From NCBI RefSeq assembly GCF_014635345.1, contig NZ_BMCU01000002.1, positions 496,001 to 560,000 on the forward strand: a stretch of DNA of 64,000 nucleotides, written 5' to 3'. Source of the stretch: Rhodococcoides trifolii (lineage in GTDB: Bacteria; Actinomycetota; Actinomycetes; Mycobacteriales; Mycobacteriaceae). Both the position numbers and the translations under genes were made by a program. Under the pieces are notes generated by a model, which saw only the letters and a list, made by a program, of their open reading frames with translations, was not told where the DNA came from and searched no databases. Position 1 is the stretch's first letter. Each line of letters starts with the position of its first letter. Shown here piece by piece: positions 8,714 through 17,793 of this stretch.

Positions 8714-9760
8714 GTGTCGTTCCCGGACCACCAGCGTTCACTGCGCCGTCTCACGGTGACGGCGGCCGTCACGATCGGGCTACTCGTGGGTCCTTCCACC
8801 GTTGCCGGTGCCGACCCGGTGCCGGCCGGGGATCCCCAGTCGCAACTGGCGGAGTTGTCTCGGCAGTCCGAAGAGACCACCGAGGCGATGCACAACGCGC
8901 AGATCGACCTGGACGCCAAGACGGCCGCACGTGACCAGGCCAATGCGGTGCTGGCGCAGAACCAGGCTGCGCTCGACGCCGCACAAACGCAGATCGATGC
9001 CGTTCAGCCCACCATCGACAAGATTGCGCAGGCCAACTACCAGGGTGCCCGCACCAATCGTCTGTTCGCTCTGATGGTCAGCAACTCCCCTCAGCAGATG
9101 CTCGATCAGATGTCTGCGCTGGACGTCATCTCCGGCGAGACGCGGGACAAGGTCGACGTGTTCCTGTCGGCGACCGCTGCGGCGCAGACCGCGAAGGACG
9201 CGTCCCAGCAGTCGGCCGAGGCAGCTCGGGTGGCAGCAGAACAGGCGAGGGCGGTCAGCGACGACCTGCAGAACAAGCAGAGCCAACTTCAGACCCAGAT
9301 CGGCGAGGTGATGAGTGCGTTCGGCGCTCTCACCGGCGCGGACAAGGCAGCGCTCGCCGGAACGCCGTACCCACCCGGATTCGATCCCGCGACCATCCTG
9401 TCCGCGCTCACCCCCGGCTCTCGAATGGGAGCGTTGCAGGCTGCGTTCACTCAGATAGGCAAGCCCTACGTGTGGGGTGCGACGGGACCCGACGGGTACG
9501 ACTGCTCGGGGCTCATGGTGTGGTCGTACAAGCAGGTGGGCATCACGCTGCCGCGATCCAGTCAGGCCCAGGCCGCCGGTGGAACACCGGTGGACCAAAA
9601 GGATCTTCAGCCCGGTGACCTCGTGATCTTCTATCCCGGTGCGACGCACGTGGGTATGTACGTCGGCAACGGAAACGTCATTCACGCGTCCACGTTCGGT
9701 GTCCCGGTCAAGGTCGAGTCGATGGCGCGGTGGCCGTTCTACGGAGCGCGACGCTACTGA
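8714..9760 (+). CDS. ripC: RipC-like NlpC/P60 peptidoglycan endopeptidase with coiled coil
   Basis: The 348-residue product is a secreted peptidoglycan hydrolase. A signal peptide (LTVTAAVTIGLLVGPSTVAGA) is followed by a long coiled coil rich in Gln, Ala and Asp (about residues 38-215), then an NlpC/P60 domain with Cys in YDCSGLMVWSYKQ and His in HVGMYVGNGNVIHAS. This matches M. tuberculosis Rv2190c (RipC) in layout and order; in that family the coiled coil docks on FtsEX, which activates the enzyme. The start is GTG 8714, after CAGGAG. The last 31 bases overlap the proposed start of the next gene. Its catalytic domain is clearly related to that of the gene at 7980, so the pair looks like an old duplication. 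Confidence 0.92.
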   Translation: MSFPDHQRSLRRLTVTAAVTIGLLVGPSTVAGADPVPAGDPQSQLAELSRQSEETTEAMHNAQIDLDAKTAARDQANAVLAQNQAALDAAQTQIDAVQPTIDKIAQANYQGARTNRLFALMVSNSPQQMLDQMSALDVISGETRDKVDVFLSATAAAQTAKDASQQSAEAARVAAEQARAVSDDLQNKQSQLQTQIGEVMSAFGALTGADKAALAGTPYPPGFDPATILSALTPGSRMGALQAAFTQIGKPYVWGATGPDGYDCSGLMVWSYKQVGITLPRSSQAQAAGGTPVDQKDLQPGDLVIFYPGATHVGMYVGNGNVIHASTFGVPVKVESMARWPFYGARRY

Positions 9761-11058
9761 CGCGGTGGCGAGCGGCTCTGCTCGTTCTCGTCGGCACGGT
9801 CGGTCTGGCCGGCTGCGGATCCGAACCGGTGCCCACCGCCCCGCCGACCACGTCCGCATCCACTTTCGAACAAGAGCGGACCGACGGACTCGACCGGTTG
9901 CTCGAGGCGTGGGGAACAGCCGTTCGATCCGATGACGTCGCCGCACTGCGCTCGCTCTTCGACTCGTCCGCCGACCCCGCATTCGTCGACGCCGAGATTC
10001 GTCGAGCGCAGAACCTCGTCGGCGTTCCGCTCGCCGAGTTCGGGTACCGGATCGACCCGGACACCACCGAGACGCCGGTCCCCTCGGAGACTGCCGATGC
10101 CATCGCCGGCGCCACGGACGTATGGGCGCCTCCGGTCGTGCTGCGCTACGCCTACGCCGGTGCCGACATCGGCCCGACCAGCCGACCCGTGGCGCTGCTC
10201 GTCGCGCGCCGCGGTGACGACTGGAAACTGGTGTCCGACTCGACCCTTCCCGGCAGCACCCGAACCACCTGGCGCGGTCCGTGGGACTTCGGATCCGTCG
10301 TCGTCCGATCGGTCGACACCGCCGGCACCACGTCCTTGGTCTTGGGACACGAGGACCGCCGCGCCACGATCGACGCGCTCGCCGCCGAGACCGCGGCCGC
10401 CGTTCCGGCTGTGACGGATTTCTGGGGCGTCGGCTGGTCCCGGCGCGCAGTCGTCGTCGTCGCCAGCTCGGACGCCGAGTTCGCGGCAACGACAGGTACC
10501 ACCACGAGCAACACCGACACGGCCGCGACCACTGTCTCCGATCCCGTCACGTCGGGCCTCGTGACCGGGCAGCGTGTCGTCTTCAGCCCCGGCGCGCAGG
10601 ATCGGCTGACCGACTTCACCCGCAGTACGGTTCTTCGACACGAGCTGACTCACGTCGCGGCGCGGGTGGCGACGGTGGACACCGCACCGCTGTGGATGTT
10701 GGAGGGTTTCGCCGACTATTCCGGTTACCGAGGGAGTGGACGTTCGTTCACGGAATTGGCCCCGACTCTGGCCGCGGTCGTTCGCGCCGCCGGCCCGCCG
10801 CGAGTGCTCCCTATCGACGCCGACTTCGGTGCGGGCGGCGCACGCGGGGCGACGGCCTACGAATCGGCGTGGTCGGTCAGCGCGTACGTGGCCGACAGGT
10901 TCGGCGAACCGATGTTGCGCACGCTGTACCGGGCGGTGGCGGCGGGCCCTTCCAACCCGACCGTGCTCGACGCCAATCTGCGACGGACACTGGGAGTCGG
11001 CACGGACGATTTCCTGAACGGCTGGGGCGCGTGGGTGAACGAACGCGCGAACTCGTAG
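9730..11058 (+). CDS. Lipoprotein with HExxH metallopeptidase-like domain
   Basis: This 442-residue protein has a signal peptide ending in a lipobox (TVGLAGC, Cys at about residue 29), so it should be a lipoprotein. The stretch after it (LDRLLEAWGTAVRSDDVAALRSLFDSS) looks like an NTF2-type fold. The C-terminal third has HELTH in VLRHELTHVAARV, followed 20 or so residues later by WMLEGFADY. This is the H-E-x-x-H plus distant Glu arrangement of gluzincin peptidases (peptidase-MA-like). By order it corresponds to Rv2189c, which is uncharacterised. The start at GTG 9730 overlaps ripC; it is the only common start codon before the signal peptide, though a CTG at 9757 cannot be excluded. Enzyme activity is inference. 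Confidence 0.8.
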   Translation: MAVLRSATLLTRWRAALLVLVGTVGLAGCGSEPVPTAPPTTSASTFEQERTDGLDRLLEAWGTAVRSDDVAALRSLFDSSADPAFVDAEIRRAQNLVGVPLAEFGYRIDPDTTETPVPSETADAIAGATDVWAPPVVLRYAYAGADIGPTSRPVALLVARRGDDWKLVSDSTLPGSTRTTWRGPWDFGSVVVRSVDTAGTTSLVLGHEDRRATIDALAAETAAAVPAVTDFWGVGWSRRAVVVVASSDAEFAATTGTTTSNTDTAATTVSDPVTSGLVTGQRVVFSPGAQDRLTDFTRSTVLRHELTHVAARVATVDTAPLWMLEGFADYSGYRGSGRSFTELAPTLAAVVRAAGPPRVLPIDADFGAGGARGATAYESAWSVSAYVADRFGEPMLRTLYRAVAAGPSNPTVLDANLRRTLGVGTDDFLNGWGAWVNERANS

Positions 11059-11074
11059 CGGTTACGGTGGTGCG

Positions 11075-12202
11075 ATGCGTCGAACTCTGCTTCTGACGAA
11101 CGATTTCCCGCCGAGGCAGGGCGGCATCCAGTCCTACCTGCACACGTTCGCGTCCTTGCTCCCGGCGGACGACCTCGTGGTGTACGCACCGCGGTGGCGT
11201 GGCGACTCGCACGTGAAGTTCGATGCGGCGCAACCGTTCTCGGTGAGCCGACACCCCACCACCCTGATGCTGCCGACGCCGTTCGTCGCGCACCGCGCAG
11301 CCGAACTGATTCGCGCTCACGACATCGAGACGGTCTGGTTCGGTGCGGCGGCGCCACTCGCGCTGCTCGCGCCGGCGATGCGGCGTGCGGGTGCGAACCG
11401 AATCGTCGCGTCGACCCACGGCCACGAGGTGGGGTGGTCGATGCTGCCCGCTGCTCGACAGGCGTTGCGGCACATCGGCACCCACACCGATGTCATTACC
11501 TACGTCAGCAAGTACACCCGCGGAAGGTTCTCCTCCGCATTCGGTCCGGACGCTGCGCTCGAACACGTTCCGCCGGGTGTGGACAGTACGGTTTTCCGGC
11601 CCGATCCCGCTGCGCGCGAGGAGCTTCGGGCGCGATACGGGCTGGGGGATCGGCCGACTGTCCTGTGCCTGTCCCGCCTCGTGCCGAGAAAGGGTCAGGA
11701 CTATCTCATTCGGTCGCTCTCGCAGACTCGCGACAAGATCGACGGGGCCGTGCTCGTGATCGTCGGCGGAGGGCCCTATGCGGACACCCTCCGGAATCTG
11801 GCCCACAAGTGCGGGGTCTCCGAGCACGTGATCTTCACCGGATCGGTACCGAGCGCCGAGCTTGCGGCCCATCACACGATCGCCGACGTCTTCGCGATGC
11901 CGAGCAGAACTCGCGGAGCCGGTCTCGACGTCGAGGGGCTCGGCATCGTCTACCTCGAAGCCTCGGCGTGCGGAGTTCCGGTGATCGCCGGGCTGTCCGG
12001 CGGTGCGCCGGAGACCGTGCGGGTGGGCGCCACGGGTCTGACCGTCGAGGGGACGTCGGTCGCGCAGATCGTCGACGCCGTCGTGACGATTCTCTCCGAT
12101 CGTGACGCAGCTGTGCGAATGGGTGCGGCCGGGCGACGCTTCGTCGAAACCGAGTGGCGCTGGGACACTCTCGCGCAGAGGCTCCGGCGCCACCTCGGCT
12201 GA
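11075..12202 (+). CDS. pimB: GDP-mannose-dependent PIM mannosyltransferase PimB'
   Basis: A GT4 family glycosyltransferase that adds the second mannose to phosphatidylinositol monomannoside, an early step of PIM, lipomannan and lipoarabinomannan synthesis at the cytoplasmic face of the membrane. The 375-residue protein begins RRTLLLTNDFPPRQGGIQSY, close to M. tuberculosis PimB' (Rv2188c) as I know it. The glycine-rich loop, the KGQDYLIRSL segment and the E-x7-E motif in EGLGIVYLEAS fit GT4. ATG 11075 starts 16 bases after the lipoprotein gene, so they may form one unit. It ends two bases before the stop of the convergent fadD15. Confidence 0.95.
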   Translation: MRRTLLLTNDFPPRQGGIQSYLHTFASLLPADDLVVYAPRWRGDSHVKFDAAQPFSVSRHPTTLMLPTPFVAHRAAELIRAHDIETVWFGAAAPLALLAPAMRRAGANRIVASTHGHEVGWSMLPAARQALRHIGTHTDVITYVSKYTRGRFSSAFGPDAALEHVPPGVDSTVFRPDPAAREELRARYGLGDRPTVLCLSRLVPRKGQDYLIRSLSQTRDKIDGAVLVIVGGGPYADTLRNLAHKCGVSEHVIFTGSVPSAELAAHHTIADVFAMPSRTRGAGLDVEGLGIVYLEASACGVPVIAGLSGGAPETVRVGATGLTVEGTSVAQIVDAVVTILSDRDAAVRMGAAGRRFVETEWRWDTLAQRLRRHLG

Positions 12203-12204
12203 CG

Positions 12205-14013
12205 CTACTTGGCGTAGATGGCTTCGATGTCGTCCCCGTACGTCTCCTTGACGACGTTGCGCTTCAGTTTCATGGTCGGAGTGAGCTCACCGGTCTCCTC
12301 GGTGAAGTCCACGGGCAGGATTCGGTACTTCTTGATGGACTCGGCGTGCGAGACGGACTTGTTGGCGTCGGCGACGGCGGAGTCGATCTCCGCGATGAGG
12401 TCGGGGTCGTCCGTGAGGTCGGCGACGGTCGCGGACTCGTCCTTTCCGTTGCGCTTCTTCCAGCCGGGGAAGGCGTCGGTGTCGATGGTGATCAGGGCAC
12501 CGATGAAGGGCTTCTGGTCGCCCACCACCATGGCCTGACTGATCAGGGGGCTGGCACGGAGCTGATCCTCGAGGGCGGCCGGGGCGACGTTCTTGCCGCC
12601 GGCAGTCACGATGAGTTCTTTCTTGCGGCCGGTGATCGAGATGTACCCGTCCTCGTCGACCGCCCCGAGGTCACCGGTGTGGAACCACCCGTCGGTCAGC
12701 GAGTCGGCGGTGGCCTCGTCGTTGTGCCAGTAGCCACCGAACACCACCCCGCCCGAGAGCAGGATCTCACCGTCGTCGGCAATGCGAACAGCGTTGCCGG
12801 GCAACGGCTTTCCGACGGTTCCGATGCGCTGCTCGCTGCGGGTGTTCACCGCCGCCGCTGCTGTGGTCTCGGTGAGTCCGTACCCCTCGTAGATGGTGAC
12901 ACCGATGCCGCGATAGAAGTGTGCAAGTCGGTCGCCGAGGGGAGCGCCACCGGAAATCGCGAGTTCGCACCGGCCGCCGAGAGCCGTGCGCAGCTTGGAG
13001 TAGACCAGCTTGTCGAACACCGTGTGCTTGGCCTTGAGCACAATCGACGGCCCACCGGTGTCCTGAGCTTCGCTCCACGCGACGGCGGTGTCGGCGGCCG
13101 TGTCGAAGATCTTTCCTTTGCCGTCGGAGTGCGCGTTCTGGCGCGCGGTGTTGTAGACCTTCTCGAACACGCGGGGAACGGAGAGGATGAAGTCCGGACC
13201 GAACGACCCGAAGCTCTGCACGAGGTTGGGGATGTCGCCCGTGTGCGCGAGGGTGGCCCCTGCATCGAACGACGCGATGCTCACAGCGCGTGCGAGCACG
13301 TGCGCCATCGGCAGGAACATCAACGTGCGTCGTCCTTCGGTGAGCACCTCACCGAAGCTGGTGGCGCGGATACCGCGGGACTCGGCGATCAGGTTCGAAT
13401 GGGTGAGAAGGCAGCCCTTCGGACGACCGGTGGTGCCCGAGGTGTAGACGAACGTCGCCAGGTCCGACGCCTTCAAACCAGCCACGCGAGAGGCGATCTC
13501 GGAGTCGGCGACGGCGGAACCCGATTCGGTCAGAACGTCCACGGCGCCGATCTTCTCGGTCGAGGTGTCGATCTGGTAGACGTGCTTCACGCCGGGAAGC
13601 TCGGGAAGAATGTCGGCGAGGATGTTCGAATGTGCAACCGACTCGACGACGGCTCCGACTGCTCCGGAATCTTCGAGAATCCACTGCACCTGCCCTGCCG
13701 AGGACGTCTCGTAGATCGGCACGGTGACGGCTCCCGCCGACCAGATGGCGTAGTCGATCAGCGCCCATTCGTACCGGGTGGCGGACATCAGCGCGATGCG
13801 ATCGCCCTGTTTCACCCCGGCGGCCACGAGGCCTTTGGCCACCGCCCGCACCTGAGCGGCGAAGTCCGCTGCGCGCACGTCGTCCCATCCGGAATCGGAC
13901 TTGCGGCGGAAGACGATCACGTCGGGCCGCGTGGATTCGTGGGAGTAGACGGTGTCCACGACCGATTCGTCGTCGCCGATGTCGAACGGGGCGGGAACGC
14001 TGAACTCGCGCAC
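12205..14013 (-). CDS. fadD15: Long-chain acyl-CoA synthetase (FadD15-like)
   Basis: An AMP-forming acyl-CoA ligase that activates fatty acids with ATP and CoA. The 602-residue protein shows the AMP-binding signature [20 protein letters not shown], the motif GYGLTETTA, the [15 protein letters not shown] stretch and the hinge [15 protein letters not shown]. The start is GTG 14013 ([12 protein letters not shown]). Position between pimB and the START-like genes is the same as Rv2187 in M. tuberculosis. The exact chain length it prefers cannot be read from the sequence. Confidence 0.94.
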   Translation of the reverse strand: MREFSVPAPFDIGDDESVVDTVYSHESTRPDVIVFRRKSDSGWDDVRAADFAAQVRAVAKGLVAAGVKQGDRIALMSATRYEWALIDYAIWSAGAVTVPIYETSSAGQVQWILEDSGAVGAVVESVAHSNILADILPELPGVKHVYQIDTSTEKIGAVDVLTESGSAVADSEIASRVAGLKASDLATFVYTSGTTGRPKGCLLTHSNLIAESRGIRATSFGEVLTEGRRTLMFLPMAHVLARAVSIASFDAGATLAHTGDIPNLVQSFGSFGPDFILSVPRVFEKVYNTARQNAHSDGKGKIFDTAADTAVAWSEAQDTGGPSIVLKAKHTVFDKLVYSKLRTALGGRCELAISGGAPLGDRLAHFYRGIGVTIYEGYGLTETTAAAAVNTRSEQRIGTVGKPLPGNAVRIADDGEILLSGGVVFGGYWHNDEATADSLTDGWFHTGDLGAVDEDGYISITGRKKELIVTAGGKNVAPAALEDQLRASPLISQAMVVGDQKPFIGALITIDTDAFPGWKKRNGKDESATVADLTDDPDLIAEIDSAVADANKSVSHAESIKKYRILPVDFTEETGELTPTMKLKRNVVKETYGDDIEAIYAK

Positions 14014-14111
14014 GGGGATCCTCCGATGATGCTGTTACTTGCGCAGATGGAACGGTTGACACACTAACCCTGCCCGGATTCGCACAGTCGGCAGTGTGTG
14101 AAGCTTGCCGC

Positions 14112-14489
14112 ATGAGCAGCGTTCAGGTTGCCGACCAGACCTTCGTGGCGGCCCCGGGAGAAGTGGTTGCGCAGGTTCTCGGTGAACGGCGCCGATGGCG
14201 TCGGTGGTTTCCCGGTCTCGACGTGCAGGTCAAGGAAGATCGCGGCGGAAAAGGTGTGCGGTGGGTGGTCGGCGGCGAGCTCGTCGGCACCATGGAGGTC
14301 TGGCTCGAACCGTCGCTCGACGGAGTCATAGTCCATTACTTCTTGCACGCGGAGCCGGCCGGCTGTGGAGACCCGGCGGCGATCACCCGCACACGCCGCA
14401 TCGCAGGCAAGACGATGTCGTTCGATTTGAAGGCCGAGACCGAGCGTGGGCGCGCGCCGGGGGAGCCACCGTTGTACGCGGGCCCCTGA
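14112..14489 (+). CDS. Conserved hypothetical protein (Rv2186c-like, START-like)
   Basis: A 125-residue cytosolic protein with no membrane segment. The strand-rich pattern (VQVADQTFVAAPGEVVAQVL, then RWRRWFPGLDVQVKED, then GTMEVWLEPSLDGVIVHYFLHAEP) resembles a small SRPBCC/START fold, as does the next gene. The start is ATG 14112 (MSSVQVADQ); an in-frame ATG at 14094 is possible. Gene order matches Rv2186c, which has no known role. It lies 98 bases from the divergent fadD15 and 49 bases before the next gene, so the two are probably one transcript. Confidence 0.75.
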   Translation: MSSVQVADQTFVAAPGEVVAQVLGERRRWRRWFPGLDVQVKEDRGGKGVRWVVGGELVGTMEVWLEPSLDGVIVHYFLHAEPAGCGDPAAITRTRRIAGKTMSFDLKAETERGRAPGEPPLYAGP

Positions 14490-14538
14490 TCATGTGGAAT
14501 AGACGTGCACGTACCGATGGAAGGATCCAACACCCGCC

Positions 14539-14976
14539 ATGGCAGAGCAGACCAAGAGGTCGATCGTCGTCGATGCGTCGTCCGACAAGGTGATGGATGT
14601 GATCGCGGACTTCCCCGCATATCCCGATTGGGTCTCGGCCGCCAAGTCCGTCGAGGTGCTCGAGGTCGCCGCGTCCGGGCGCGCCGAGCGCGTGCGGTTC
14701 GTTCTCGACGCCGGCATGGTCAAGGACACCTACGAGCTGAAGTACGACTGGGCCGCCAACGGGAAATCGGTTGACTGGCACTTGGTTTCGGGTGAGATGC
14801 AGAAGTCTCAGGTCGGTTCCTACACGCTCGTCGACAACGCGGACGGCACCACCGACGTGGCCTACGAGCTCACCGTCGACCTCACCATCCCGATGATCGG
14901 GTTGTTCAAACGCAAGGCGGAGAAGGTCATCACCGACACGGCGCTCAAGGAACTCAAGAAGCGGGTCGAGGGCTGA
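14539..14976 (+). CDS. SRPBCC (polyketide cyclase/START-like) family protein
   Basis: The 145-residue product begins MAEQTKRSIVVDASSDKVMDVIADFPAYPDWV, the standard opening of the SRPBCC fold: a strand, then a helix ending in a tryptophan. These domains form a cavity for hydrophobic ligands such as lipids or polyketides. The last helix (KRKAEKVITDTALKELKKRV) closes the cavity. It matches Rv2185c by position. With fadD15 next door a lipid-related role is reasonable, but the ligand is unknown. Confidence 0.88.
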   Translation: MAEQTKRSIVVDASSDKVMDVIADFPAYPDWVSAAKSVEVLEVAASGRAERVRFVLDAGMVKDTYELKYDWAANGKSVDWHLVSGEMQKSQVGSYTLVDNADGTTDVAYELTVDLTIPMIGLFKRKAEKVITDTALKELKKRVEG

Positions 14977-15002
14977 CACCCGACGCGGTCGCGCGCTCGC
15001 GC

Positions 15003-16229
15003 GTGCAGCTGTTCGTCGGCAAGGGCGGTACCGGGAAGAGCACCATGGCGGCGGCCACGGCCGTGGCTGCCGCGCGTGCGGGCCGACGCGTTCTGCTCGC
15101 GTCCATCGACCGGGCTCACTCGCTCACCTCGGTTATCGGTGCCGCCGCCAGTCCGGTGGGCGAACCTGCGGCGGTGCGCTCCGTCGCTGACAACCTCGAC
15201 ATGGTCGAGATCGACTCTCTCGGTGTTCTCGAATCGCGCTATCGCTCACTCGCCGCCCTGGCGACTGCAGCAGGAGCGCACCGACACGACTCCGGACTCG
15301 CGATGCTCGATCCCGAAGAACTGACGTCCGTACCGGGGGTTCAGGACCTGGCCGGGCTGGACACCGTTCGTGATCTCGTCGGTAGCGGTCGGTGGGACGA
15401 CATCGTCGTGGACTGCCCGGCTACTGCGGATTGGCTCGCGATGGCCACCGTTCCCTCGCTCGTCGGCGATTATCTGGAACGAATCTGGCCGCGGCACAGC
15501 CGCGTCACCGCGGGTGTCGGCGGCGATCCGCGACTCGCGGTCGTCGTCTCGCTGCTCGAGCGGATGGATTCCGGGGCGGCCGAGGTCGCCGCCATGCTGA
15601 CCGATCCCGGGACGACCGCGACCGTGGTGACGACAGCGAACGCCGTGGTACTGGCCGAGACCAGGGAGTTGCTCGCAGCGAACTCCATTCTCGGGATCAC
15701 GACGTCGTCGGTGGTCGTCAACATGCTCGTCCCTCAGTTCGGCTCTGCGCCCACCACCGTCCTCGGGACTCACCCGTCGGTCTTCTGGTTCGAGGCCATG
15801 CGCTCGGATCAGGAACAGCAGCTCGATATTCTGGTCCGAGAATTACCCACCCTCCGGGTGGTCAGGGTGCGGTCGGCATTGCACGAGCCGGTAGGGTTGA
15901 CGTCTCTCGATGCGATCGCCGACGACCTGGTCGACGAGCGCAACGCATCGGGCAATGATCCGTTCCCGAGGGTCGAACCACAGGTTCGGCACGAGTCCGG
16001 AGCGGGTCTCGATTCCGTGTACGTGATGACGGTGGAACTGCCGTTGGTCGATCCCGACACGGTGAGTGTGGGGCGGGTGGAGGACGACGTGATCGTGAGT
16101 GCCGGGCGGGTACGCCGACGCTTCCGTCTCGCGTCGGTGCTGCGTCGCTGTGATGTGGTCGGAGCCGAACTCGACGACGCCACCCTGACCGTTCGCTTCG
16201 TCCCCGATCCATCGGTCTGGCCGACGTGA
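15003..16229 (+). CDS. ArsA-like anion-transporting ATPase family protein
   Basis: The 408-residue protein opens with a deviant Walker A loop, VGKGGTGKSTMAAATAVAAA, as in ArsA/MinD ATPases, and has the switch-like region DDIVVDCPATADW. ArsA proteins bind ATP as dimers and drive metalloid export or cargo handover. Here there is no arsenic gene nearby, and it is a single-P-loop protein like the Rv2184c type. It overlaps the next gene by four bases (GTGA), so the two are translationally coupled. The start is GTG 15003, 26 bases after the SRPBCC gene. The cargo is unknown. Confidence 0.82.
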   Translation: MQLFVGKGGTGKSTMAAATAVAAARAGRRVLLASIDRAHSLTSVIGAAASPVGEPAAVRSVADNLDMVEIDSLGVLESRYRSLAALATAAGAHRHDSGLAMLDPEELTSVPGVQDLAGLDTVRDLVGSGRWDDIVVDCPATADWLAMATVPSLVGDYLERIWPRHSRVTAGVGGDPRLAVVVSLLERMDSGAAEVAAMLTDPGTTATVVTTANAVVLAETRELLAANSILGITTSSVVVNMLVPQFGSAPTTVLGTHPSVFWFEAMRSDQEQQLDILVRELPTLRVVRVRSALHEPVGLTSLDAIADDLVDERNASGNDPFPRVEPQVRHESGAGLDSVYVMTVELPLVDPDTVSVGRVEDDVIVSAGRVRRRFRLASVLRRCDVVGAELDDATLTVRFVPDPSVWPT

Positions 16230-16636
16230 GTTCCGGAGAACGCGACCTCGCAGCCGACTTCCGTGTTCTCGTCGAGACCGTCCTGGACCGGCTCGAGCCG
16301 GTGATCCGCCGCCTCGACGAAGGTGCCGGCACCGGCGCGGAATGGCAGGGCTGCAGCTGGTGCCCACTGTGCGCCGCCGCCGCCTTTCTGAAAGGCGAAC
16401 GACACGACCTCCTGTCGTTGGCCGGCGGCGAGATGGAACAGATTCTCACGCTGGTGCGCGACCTCCTCGGCGAGCACGTACAGAAGCCGGCATCGACCGA
16501 TCCTGTTGCACATCAACAAGATTCGACTTCGGAGTCGGCCGCGGAGTCGCAGTCCCCGATCGGGGCGCCGACGGGTTGGGGCGAGGCCAGGCGAAAGCGC
16601 ACGTACGAGCCGATTACGGTAACGGTCAAAGAATGA
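16226..16636 (+). CDS. Conserved hypothetical protein (Rv2183c-like)
   Basis: This 136-residue protein starts at GTG 16226, inside the stop of the ArsA-like gene. After an acidic helix (LAADFRVLVETVLDRLEPVI) comes GCSWCPLCAAAAFLKGE, with three cysteines spaced C-x2-C-x2-C that may bind metal, then a helix with HDLLSLAGGEMEQILTLV. The C-terminal 50 residues are polar and low in complexity. The order matches Rv2183c. Coupling to the ATPase suggests that they act together, possibly as cargo or partner; this is inference. Confidence 0.75.
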   Translation: MSSGERDLAADFRVLVETVLDRLEPVIRRLDEGAGTGAEWQGCSWCPLCAAAAFLKGERHDLLSLAGGEMEQILTLVRDLLGEHVQKPASTDPVAHQQDSTSESAAESQSPIGAPTGWGEARRKRTYEPITVTVKE

Positions 16637-16640
16637 CACT

Positions 16641-16663
16641 TCGGCCTGCAACGGGCAGGCCGA
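16641..16663 (+). terminator. Hairpin between the Rv2183c-like gene and glk
   Basis: A 9-bp perfect stem (TCGGCCTGC with GCAGGCCGA) and five-base loop lie five bases after the stop codon, followed by a short A-rich stretch. It is probably a terminator for the ArsA-like operon. Confidence 0.6.
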
Positions 16664-16693
16664 AAACAGGCCGGAGTAGAGGGACACGCTGGG

Positions 16694-17677
16694 ATGAGTT
16701 CGTATTCTCGGGTTCGACGCCCTCTGACGATCGGGATCGACGTCGGTGGCACGAGCATCCGGGCCGCCGTGGTCGACGTCGACGGTCAGGTCGTCGACTC
16801 GACGCAGGCGCCGACCCCCCAGAGTTCACGCGCACTCGAGAACGGAATCGACCGGGCTGTACGCGAGTTGGCGAGTCGCCACGACATCGCGGCCGTGGGT
16901 TTGGCGGTGGCGGGTTTCATCAACTCCGATCGCACTGTCGTACGGTTCGCGCCGCACCTGCCGTGGGTGAACCGTCCGGTGGCACGGGAGATGACCGAGC
17001 GTCTCGGCGTACCGGTCATCCTCGAGCACGACGCGAACGCGGCTGCGTGGGCCGAGCATCGATTCGGCGCGGCCGCCGGAGCCGGCAACGTGGTGATGAT
17101 CGCGATCGGCACCGGAATCGGGGCGGCCCTGCTGATCGACGGCAAGATCTACCGTGGGAGCTACGGCATCGCGCCCGAGTTGGGCCACCTCCAGGTCGTC
17201 GCCGACGGCCGTCAGTGCGGTTGCGGCAAGCGCGGGTGCTGGGAGCGTTACTGCAGCGGAACGGCGCTGGTGGATACGGCCGTCGAGTTGCTGGCCGCCA
17301 ACCCTCGCGGGTCGACGGTGCTGGCGCGTGAAGCCTTCCTCGATCCCGGATCACTGACCGGTCGGCGGATCGCAGGGGCCGCGCAGGACGGCGACGTGGT
17401 GGCACTCGACACCATTGCCGAATTCGCGCGGTGGCTCGGAATCGGTCTCGCGATGGTGTCCGACGTATACGACCCCGACCGGATGGTGATCGCCGGTGGC
17501 GTCGCGAGTTCGTCCGCACTGTTCCTGGATGCGGCGCGCGAGCACTACGCCACGCAGATCACCGGCGCGGGCCACCGTCCACTCGCTCGGATCAGGGCGA
17601 CGCAACTCGGTGAGGCCGCCGGCATGATCGGAGCAGCCGAGTTGGCCCGCGTCGAGGTCGGCGCCGCACACGCCTGA
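16694..17677 (+). CDS. glk: ROK-family glucokinase
   Basis: Phosphorylates glucose with ATP to feed glycolysis. The 327-residue protein has the ATP loop IGIDVGGTSIRAA, the active-site stretch EHDANAAAWAEHRFGAA, a second phosphate motif AIGTGIGAALL, and the ROK zinc site (QCGCGKRGCWERYCSG, with His in ELGHLQV). It has no N-terminal DNA-binding domain, so it is an enzyme and not a ROK repressor. M. tuberculosis lacks this gene at the corresponding site, whereas corynebacteria have glk close to the acyltransferase gene. The start is ATG 16694. Confidence 0.92.
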   Translation: MSSYSRVRRPLTIGIDVGGTSIRAAVVDVDGQVVDSTQAPTPQSSRALENGIDRAVRELASRHDIAAVGLAVAGFINSDRTVVRFAPHLPWVNRPVAREMTERLGVPVILEHDANAAAWAEHRFGAAAGAGNVVMIAIGTGIGAALLIDGKIYRGSYGIAPELGHLQVVADGRQCGCGKRGCWERYCSGTALVDTAVELLAANPRGSTVLAREAFLDPGSLTGRRIAGAAQDGDVVALDTIAEFARWLGIGLAMVSDVYDPDRMVIAGGVASSSALFLDAAREHYATQITGAGHRPLARIRATQLGEAAGMIGAAELARVEVGAAHA

Positions 17678-17793
17678 CCGAGATGTGAGATGTGTCCAAC
17701 AGTGTCTTGCGAGTGTGGCTGCTGTCATAAACCGTGAGTAGAGTTCGCAGTGTCGCGGGGCCAACGAACACAGTCGGAAAGAGGGACGCAGGC

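Noticed and set aside
8780-10489. A 569-codon minus-strand frame antisense to ripC and the lipoprotein gene
   Set aside because: Arg-rich composition without domains; both plus-strand genes have signal peptides and catalytic motifs.
12154-14067. A 637-codon plus-strand frame antisense to fadD15
   Set aside because: No recognisable motif; FadD15 on the other strand has all AMP-ligase signatures.
16694-17677. glk gene as a ROK-type transcription repressor
   Set aside because: There is no N-terminal helix-turn-helix and the catalytic and zinc motifs of glucokinase are intact.
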